Assembly: GCF_005924265.1 (NCBI RefSeq)
Contig: NZ_VCLB01000002.1
Location: 124,001 to 188,000 of the forward strand
Length of the DNA stretch: 64,000 nt
Source of the DNA: Martelella lutilitoris
Lineage (GTDB): Bacteria; Pseudomonadota; Alphaproteobacteria; Rhizobiales; Rhizobiaceae
Direction of reading: 5' to 3'
The translations under genes were made by a program, and so were the position numbers. The notes below the pieces were generated by a model. It ran no database searches and was not told the DNA's origin. It worked only from the letters and a program-made list of their open reading frames with translations. Positions 59,203 through 64,000 of this stretch are shown here, piece by piece (within the stretch, counting starts at the first letter, position 1; each line of letters opens with the position of its first letter).

Positions 59203-61701
59203 TCAGATACCTTCGGACAGGAGGTGAAGTTTGCGGTCGGGCTCGAATTCGAGAAGATCGAGGGTGACGATCTTGCCTGAGGGCGTGATCGCCACCGTGC
59301 GGATCTCGAACGGTTTGAGGTCGAGCGAAAGCGGATGGCCGCCGGCAAAGTCAAGTTCAAGCCGGGCCGCAATCGGGCCGGACGTGTCGTTGACGAAGCG
59401 CATCACGGTCGCCGCAGGATCGTCTTCCCAGGGCTTCAGCGCCGTCAGCCGCAGGCCGGGCGTTTTTTCAAGGCCGGAAATCAGCCCGCGCGCTGCAGGC
59501 ATGTCGCCAGGATGGAAGCTTTCCATCATAACGCGGGGCGGCATGACCATCATTTCGGCAAGCCGGGTTGCCTCGCCCATATCGTCGCCCGTCTGGGGCA
59601 AAAGCCGCACTCTGAAGCGCTGCAGGCCCTGATCCTGATAGTGATAATGCTCACTGTCGCGCAATTCGCGCGGATCGTGCCAGGCAAAGACAGGGCTTCT
59701 CGCGGCGGTGATGCCGATATCGCCATCGACGCAGTCATAGGCGTATTTGGCATTGTTGATCACGCTGATCCGCTTGCCATCCGAACCGGCGACGCTGACC
59801 CATCGCTGGCCGGGATATTCGAGACCGTCCGCAGGCCGCTCCACATAGCCATATTGCATCTGGTAGCGCGCCGTACTGGCCGATATCGCCGTCGGATAGC
59901 GCAGTTTCAGAAGGTGGAGTTCTTCATGCCAGTCGATCTCGGTGCGGATTTCGAGCGATCGGGCGTCGCTGTCGAGCACGAAGAGCTCGCTCAGGCGAGA
60001 GCGTCCGAGGCGGGCATTGACGCGGACGGCGGCGCGAACGGGGCCGGCATCCTCGATGTGGATGCTCTCGACTTCGAACTGGCGGCCCTGGCCCACATAG
60101 GTCTCGACCCGGTGTCCCCAGGTGTCGGAACCATCGGCCGATACGACGGTATGGATGGCGCCTTTGGCAGGGGCGAGATCCTGCCCGTCGGCAAGAGTGA
60201 CGAATTCGTCAAGCCAGCCGGTCTGCGGGTTGATGGTCACCCGCAGATGCGCGTTCTCGATGGTGGTCGCGTGAGCGCGCGCCTGGACTTGCGGCGTGGT
60301 TTGCGGCGCATCGGTTCTACGCACGCGATAGAGCTTGTGGCCCAAGGCCGGGACCCTGACGGGAAAGGCAATGCGGGCGCGATAGCGGTCGCGGAAGATA
60401 TCTTCCTCGCGGATGGTCGCATCGGCCCTGATCTTCTGCCAGGGCGTTTCCTCGCCATCCTCGGCGCTGACAATCCAGTTGCCCGGCAGGAAGGATAGTT
60501 CCAGTTCCGCCGTGATCTCGGCTTCGAACGGATGCGGGTTGAAGACGATGAGCGGCTGCGTTTCCTCGTCTGCCGGTATGGCGATGTCGCGGGCTGCGAT
60601 CTGCAGGGCGCGGTTGGTGACCCTGTCTGCCGTCGCGATCACGCCGCCAAGAGCATGGACCGCGTCTTCGCAGGCGGGAAGGATCGAGCTTCCTGGCAGG
60701 ATGTCGTGGAACTGGTTGAAGAGCAGCGTCTTCCATGCCTCGTCGAGCTTTTCGCGGGGGTACGGGACCCCCTGTGTGGCCGCGGAAAGCGTGGCATAGC
60801 GCTCCGCCTCCAGAAGGGCTGCTTCTGCCTTCAGATTCATCTGCTTGATCTTCCCAAAGGCCGCGTAGCACCCGGCGGCGTGGCGCTGAAGCTCGCCCTC
60901 GTGAACCGGCATGGGCGTGCCGTTCTTCCGGCGCGCCTCGAAATAGCGGTCGGGGCCGGACATGGCCAGGCTTCCGAACCGACCGTCTGCATCAAGCGCC
61001 TCGATGCTCTTCAGGTTTCGCCGGGTCGGGCCGCCGCCATGATTGCCGACGCCATAGAAGACCATGGCCTCGTCCTCAAGCGCCGCGCCGATCTTGCTGA
61101 TGGCGGATTCCATATGCCGGTCGACGTTTTCCGCCGTCGTGCAGTATTCATGCGGGATCCGGTAGGCGGCAACCGAGGCGCCGCCCAGCCCTTGCCATTC
61201 AAAAAGCGTATGCGGCATGTCGATTTCGTGCGGGCCGGGGCGCAGGAAGCAGTAGGAGGCGATCCGGTGGCCGGCAAGCACCTGCGGCAGGGCCGCGGAG
61301 TGGCCGAAGGGGTCGGCATTGAGGCCGACATTGGCGATGCCGCCGAAATGCTCAAGCAGATAGCGCTGGCCGATCAGGCCCTGGCGCACAAAGGATTCGA
61401 GGTTCGGCAGATTGCAGTCCGGCTCGACCCACCAGCCGCCAACCATGGCGATGCGCCCGGACATGATGAGGTCGCGAAGTCGGGAGAAAAGCTTTGGGTC
61501 GCTCTCGCGGATCCAGTCGACGACGGCGACCTGTTCGAAGGTGAAGACGTAATCCTCGAACTCCTCCAGGAGGGCGACGGCTGCGGCAAGCGTCGCGCGG
61601 GCCTCCTGATAGCCTTCCGTCCAGCGCCACAGCCAGACGGGATCGAGATGGGCATGGCCGACCATGTGAATGGTGGCAAAACGCGATTTCTGCTCAGACA
61701 T
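59203..61701 (-). CDS. GH38 alpha-mannosidase
   Basis: An 832-residue glycoside hydrolase family 38 enzyme. The zinc-site motif HAHLDPVW (16-23) is near the N terminus, the catalytic nucleophile is D130 in LNADPFGHS, and LLFNQFHDILPGSS lies at the start of the three-helix bundle. The C-terminal half consists of beta-sandwich domains. No signal peptide, so a cytoplasmic alpha-mannosidase or a related enzyme acting on imported mannose-containing oligosaccharides or on mannosylglycerate-type compounds. It overlaps the SIS gene by 8 bases. It is central to interpreting the cluster as mannoside catabolism. Confidence 0.93.
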   Translation of the reverse strand: MSEQKSRFATIHMVGHAHLDPVWLWRWTEGYQEARATLAAAVALLEEFEDYVFTFEQVAVVDWIRESDPKLFSRLRDLIMSGRIAMVGGWWVEPDCNLPNLESFVRQGLIGQRYLLEHFGGIANVGLNADPFGHSAALPQVLAGHRIASYCFLRPGPHEIDMPHTLFEWQGLGGASVAAYRIPHEYCTTAENVDRHMESAISKIGAALEDEAMVFYGVGNHGGGPTRRNLKSIEALDADGRFGSLAMSGPDRYFEARRKNGTPMPVHEGELQRHAAGCYAAFGKIKQMNLKAEAALLEAERYATLSAATQGVPYPREKLDEAWKTLLFNQFHDILPGSSILPACEDAVHALGGVIATADRVTNRALQIAARDIAIPADEETQPLIVFNPHPFEAEITAELELSFLPGNWIVSAEDGEETPWQKIRADATIREEDIFRDRYRARIAFPVRVPALGHKLYRVRRTDAPQTTPQVQARAHATTIENAHLRVTINPQTGWLDEFVTLADGQDLAPAKGAIHTVVSADGSDTWGHRVETYVGQGRQFEVESIHIEDAGPVRAAVRVNARLGRSRLSELFVLDSDARSLEIRTEIDWHEELHLLKLRYPTAISASTARYQMQYGYVERPADGLEYPGQRWVSVAGSDGKRISVINNAKYAYDCVDGDIGITAARSPVFAWHDPRELRDSEHYHYQDQGLQRFRVRLLPQTGDDMGEATRLAEMMVMPPRVMMESFHPGDMPAARGLISGLEKTPGLRLTALKPWEDDPAATVMRFVNDTSGPIAARLELDFAGGHPLSLDLKPFEIRTVAITPSGKIVTLDLLEFEPDRKLHLLSEGI

Positions 61702-62272
61702 TTTCGCTCTCCGCGACGAGTGTTTCCAGACGGGCGCAGATCAGGTGCATGGCTAGCTGGTGCATTTCCTGAATGCGGGCGGTCATCGTGTGGGGTGAAA
61801 TGAAGGCGAGGCTGCAATCCTTCGCGATTTCGGCGCCGTTCTGGCCGGTGAAGAGAACGGTTTTGGCGCCTTTTGCCCAGGCGGCGGCAATCCCGGAGCG
61901 GATATTCTCCGACCGTCCGCTCGTGGAAAAGGCAATGACGATATCCCGCGGTCCGGCAAGGGCCGTGACCTGACGGGCGAAAACGGCATCGAAGGAGAAG
62001 TCGTTGCCGATGCAGGTGAGCGCCGAGACATCGGCGGAGAGGCAGGTCGCGGGCAGGGGGCGCCGGTTGGATTTATAGCGGCCGATCAGCTCGCCGCTGA
62101 AATGCAACGCTTCCGCGGCCGAACCGCCATTGCCGAACACATAGACGCAACCGCCCGCACATACGCTCTGCCAGATTGCGTCAGCGATGGCGATGATATC
62201 GGGAAGGCGAGCCCGCATTTCCGCGTTCATGGCAAAATGGGCCGCCATCTCCTCTTCCAGGCTTGCCGTCAT
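61694..62272 (-). CDS. SIS-domain sugar isomerase-like protein (GmhA-like)
   Basis: A 192-residue protein with one SIS domain. The phosphosugar-binding pattern is visible as VYVFGNGGSAAEALHF, followed by IAFSTSGRSENI, and HTMTARIQEMHQLAMH near the end resembles GmhA (sedoheptulose-7-phosphate isomerase). ATG 62272 overlaps the ROK gene stop by ATGA; a long upstream frame is an antisense artefact. In this cluster it could isomerise a phosphorylated sugar, for example between the ROK kinase product and a ketose phosphate. Heptose biosynthesis is a less likely alternative. Confidence 0.85.
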   Translation of the reverse strand: MTASLEEEMAAHFAMNAEMRARLPDIIAIADAIWQSVCAGGCVYVFGNGGSAAEALHFSGELIGRYKSNRRPLPATCLSADVSALTCIGNDFSFDAVFARQVTALAGPRDIVIAFSTSGRSENIRSGIAAAWAKGAKTVLFTGQNGAEIAKDCSLAFISPHTMTARIQEMHQLAMHLICARLETLVAESENV

Positions 62273-63234
62273 TCTCTGATCCTCACCTTGACGCCCGTGG
62301 CGCTGCCGATTTCGTTCCATGCGACGGAGGCCGCAGAGGCTACGCCCGAATTGCGGCCGAAGCCCGTCTTGCGCACCGTCAGGCGTTGACCGACGCCGGC
62401 GGCCATGCTGCTGCCGACGAGCGCCATCGCGGGCGCGAAGAGCTCTCCATCGGCCTCGGTCACGCCGCCGCCGAGCACCAGCAGGGCGGGATCGAACAGA
62501 TCGGCGGCCGCGCGCACCGCACGGGCAAGCATGCCCATCGAACTGTGCCAGAAGGCAAGGGCCTCCTCGTCGCCGGCAAGCGCCGCCTCGGCGACGTCGC
62601 GCGCGGAATAGGACCGCGGCGTCGCCATGCACGTGGCCTTGGCTTCGGTGTAGCGCTTGCCGATCGATGTTCCCGAGACATAGGCTTCAAAACATCCCGT
62701 CAGGCCGCAGTTACAGGCGCGGCCATCGTAAATCAGCGGGATGTGGCCGAGCTCCGACCCGTTGCCGGTATGGCCGGTATAAAGAAAGCCATCGGTGATG
62801 ACGCCGCAGCCAATCCCCGAAGAGACGGTGATATAGGTCACGTCCCTCACCGCGTCGGGATTGTCCCAAAGCGCCGTGGCGATTGCGCCCGCCGCCGCGT
62901 CATTCTGCAGATAGGCCTTCGCGCCGAAGCTGGTTTCCATCTGCTTTGTCAGCGGTATGCGATCCCAGTCCGGCAGGTTGGGCGGAGACAGGACCAGGCC
63001 TTTTTCGAGGTCGAGCGGACCGCCGCAGGCAATGCCCGTTCCCTCTATGGTGAGCCCGTTCTTTCTGGCGTGGGCCTCGGCTGCCCTGCCGAGCCGCTCG
63101 ATCAGCGCCAGGCTCGGCTCCGCCCTGACGGGCGAGCGCTCGCGAGACTGAAAGGCGATTGCGCCATCGGCATGCACGAGGCCGACGGCGATCTTGGTGG
63201 CCCCGATATCCACCGCCAGGACGACGGGCGTCAT
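62269..63234 (-). CDS. ROK-family sugar kinase
   Basis: A 321-residue ROK protein (repressor/ORF/kinase) of the kinase type, as no DNA-binding domain precedes the phosphate-1 loop LAVDIGATKIAVGL. The zinc-binding cysteine motif CNCGLTGCFEAYVSG and the conserved NGSELGHIPL histidine region are present. ATG 63234 has AAAGAGA in front; ATG 63255 is a possible alternative start. It would phosphorylate a sugar such as glucose, N-acetylmannosamine or another hexose derivative after hydrolysis by the mannosidase. It is the first gene of the minus operon, opposite a sugar SBP gene. Confidence 0.92.
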   Translation of the reverse strand: MTPVVLAVDIGATKIAVGLVHADGAIAFQSRERSPVRAEPSLALIERLGRAAEAHARKNGLTIEGTGIACGGPLDLEKGLVLSPPNLPDWDRIPLTKQMETSFGAKAYLQNDAAAGAIATALWDNPDAVRDVTYITVSSGIGCGVITDGFLYTGHTGNGSELGHIPLIYDGRACNCGLTGCFEAYVSGTSIGKRYTEAKATCMATPRSYSARDVAEAALAGDEEALAFWHSSMGMLARAVRAAADLFDPALLVLGGGVTEADGELFAPAMALVGSSMAAGVGQRLTVRKTGFGRNSGVASAASVAWNEIGSATGVKVRIRE

Positions 63235-63265
63235 AGTGTCTCTTTGTTCTGCCATATCACTTATC

Positions 63266-63316
63266 TGGTAACGTTTGCATGTCCGCATCATTGGCACGCG
63301 CCTTAAATTTAGTCAA
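63266..63316 (-). promoter_or_regulatory. Promoter and LacI-type operator of the ROK-GH38 operon
   Basis: TGGTAACGTTTGCA (63266-63279) fits the LacI-family operator pattern TGnnAnCGnTnnCA in every fixed position. It lies 32 to 45 bases upstream of ATG 63234. On the minus strand TTGACT (plus 63311-63316) and AATGAT, 18 bases apart, are a plausible -35/-10 pair just upstream of the operator. The twin site is at 63417-63430. Confidence 0.65.
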
Positions 63317-63397
63317 TACATCAAAGAGAAGTCCCGTAAAAGGCTAGTTTTAAGGCAGAAATCGCAGATAGAGCGTGAAATTTGGTGTGAAGCTTTG

Positions 63398-63430
63398 TTG
63401 ACCAGCGAAAAATATGTGATATCGTTTGCA
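63398..63430 (+). promoter_or_regulatory. Promoter and LacI-type operator of the sugar SBP gene
   Basis: TGATATCGTTTGCA (63417-63430) matches TGnnAnCGnTnnCA fully and shares CGTTTGCA with the site at 63266-63279. It overlaps the -10 candidate TATCGT (63420-63425), which is 16 bases after TTGACC (63398-63403). It lies 22 bases upstream of ATG 63453. Repression by the LacI protein at 57261-58283 would explain the layout. Confidence 0.65.
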
Positions 63431-63452
63431 GGTCTTTTAGGGAGGAAACAAC

Positions 63453-64000
63453 ATGAATTTGCGTGCTCAATTGAAGCTGTCAACGCTGCTGGCCGCTGGC
63501 TTTGCCTGTGGTCTACCTGCCCTGGCGCAGGCGGAGGAATTGTCCGTTGTCTATCGCGAATCGCCCTATGTGTCGGCGGTCATGGAGGCGGCCAAGGCCG
63601 AATTCGAAGCCGAACACCCCGGCGACACGATCGAGCTCAACGCGATCAGTTCGTCGGCGCGCGACTACTACACCAAGGTTTCGCTGATGAACCAGTCGGC
63701 ATCGACGGCGCCTGACATCATCTATGAGGATGGTTTCCAGATCACCGCGGATGCCGCCGCGGGCTATCTCGAGCCGCTGGACGAGCGGCTCTCCGGCTGG
63801 GACGAGTGGGATCAGTTCTCCCAGATCGCGGTCCAGAACGGAAAGTCTTTCGTCGACGGCAAGGTTTACGGCATTCCGCTCGGCACCGACACCCAGGCCA
63901 TCTGGTACAACAAGGACCTTCTCGAAAAGGCCGGAGTGGGGGCTGACTGGCAGCCGAAGACCTGGCAGGACATTCTCGATGCCGCGGCCAAGGTGAAGGA
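63453..64000 (+). CDS. Sugar ABC transporter substrate-binding protein (partial)
   Basis: A protein of the family 1 sugar SBPs, cut by the window end after 182 codons. ATG 63453 follows GGAGGAAAC. Residues 1-26 form a signal peptide ending ALAQA before EELSVVYRESPYV. The mature part has FEAEHPGDTIELN, DIIYEDGFQITADAAAGYLEPLD and KVYGIPLGTDTQAIWYNKDL, the conserved sugar-binding stretches. It is divergent from the ROK operon and should feed a sugar importer encoded beyond the window. The complete gene would be about 400-430 residues. Confidence 0.92.
   Translation, partial: MNLRAQLKLSTLLAAGFACGLPALAQAEELSVVYRESPYVSAVMEAAKAEFEAEHPGDTIELNAISSSARDYYTKVSLMNQSASTAPDIIYEDGFQITADAAAGYLEPLDERLSGWDEWDQFSQIAVQNGKSFVDGKVYGIPLGTDTQAIWYNKDLLEKAGVGADWQPKTWQDILDAAAKVK

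Noticed and set aside
1-64000. CRISPR arrays, insertion sequences, rRNA genes or riboswitches
   Set aside because: No repeat-spacer periodicity, transposase-like protein, rRNA sequence or recognisable riboswitch fold was seen.

Overview
The window is a GC-rich, gene-dense stretch of an alphaproteobacterial chromosome, most likely from the Hyphomicrobiales (Rhizobiaceae or a close relative). I infer this from codon use, the large number of ABC import systems next to GntR, LacI, IclR and LysR regulators, and a short housekeeping block (CDF efflux protein, DsbB, YqaA/DedA protein, tRNA-Leu). The genus cannot be settled from the sequence alone. Nearly all of the window is solute capture and small-molecule catabolism, packed into operons whose genes commonly overlap by 4 to 8 bases. 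I saw no insertion sequence, integrase, prophage or CRISPR array.

Layout. (1) 344-7781, minus strand: a fused dipeptide-type ABC ATPase, hydantoin racemase, hydantoinase-like amidohydrolase, DapA-family lyase, an SDR without the usual Tyr-Lys pair, a MalY/PatB-type PLP enzyme and a GntR regulator. (2) 7911-16178, plus: a rhodanese-type sulfurtransferase, then the matching substrate-binding protein (SBP), two permeases, a second SBP-like protein with no signal peptide, a VOC protein and a P-loop/HEAT-like/FGE-fold fusion. (3) 16248-22711, minus: a sugar ABC importer, a cytoplasmic Cys-type sulfatase and a LacI regulator, with an operator-like palindrome inside the predicted promoter. (4) 23817-32492, plus: a LysR regulator, a complete branched-chain-type (Liv) importer, aldehyde dehydrogenase, aspartate dehydrogenase and a protein with a probable duplicated RidA-like fold. 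(5) 32715-35401, minus: M28 peptidase and IclR regulator; and 35637-47551, plus: peptide ABC importer, quinone reductase-like protein, HyuB, HyuA and an M20 peptidase. (6) 47846-50294: CDF protein, DsbB, YqaA and tRNA-Leu(CAA). (7) 50815-57176: two DapA-family proteins and a TctABC tripartite tricarboxylate transporter (minus), divergent from an IclR regulator (plus). (8) 57261-64000: LacI regulator, DapA-family protein, GH38 alpha-mannosidase, SIS-domain protein and ROK kinase (minus), divergent from a sugar SBP cut by the window edge (plus).

How the genes work together. Each block pairs an importer with enzymes for its cargo and a local regulator. Blocks 1 and 2 look like one system for a hydantoin or related cyclic amide, split over two divergent operons that share a 10-base motif. 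Block 5 is a second cyclic-amide/peptide system. Block 3 fits uptake of a sulfated sugar, and block 8 fits a mannose-containing oligosaccharide.

Most notable observations: the SBP at 35637-37283 has its two sequence halves in swapped order, which looks like a natural circular permutation of the dipeptide-binding (DppA/OppA) fold; the P-loop/FGE-fold fusion at 14346-16178 lacks both FGE catalytic cysteines; all five SBP-to-permease junctions carry a strong inverted repeat; and three regulator/operator pairings can be proposed from palindromes in the matching promoters.
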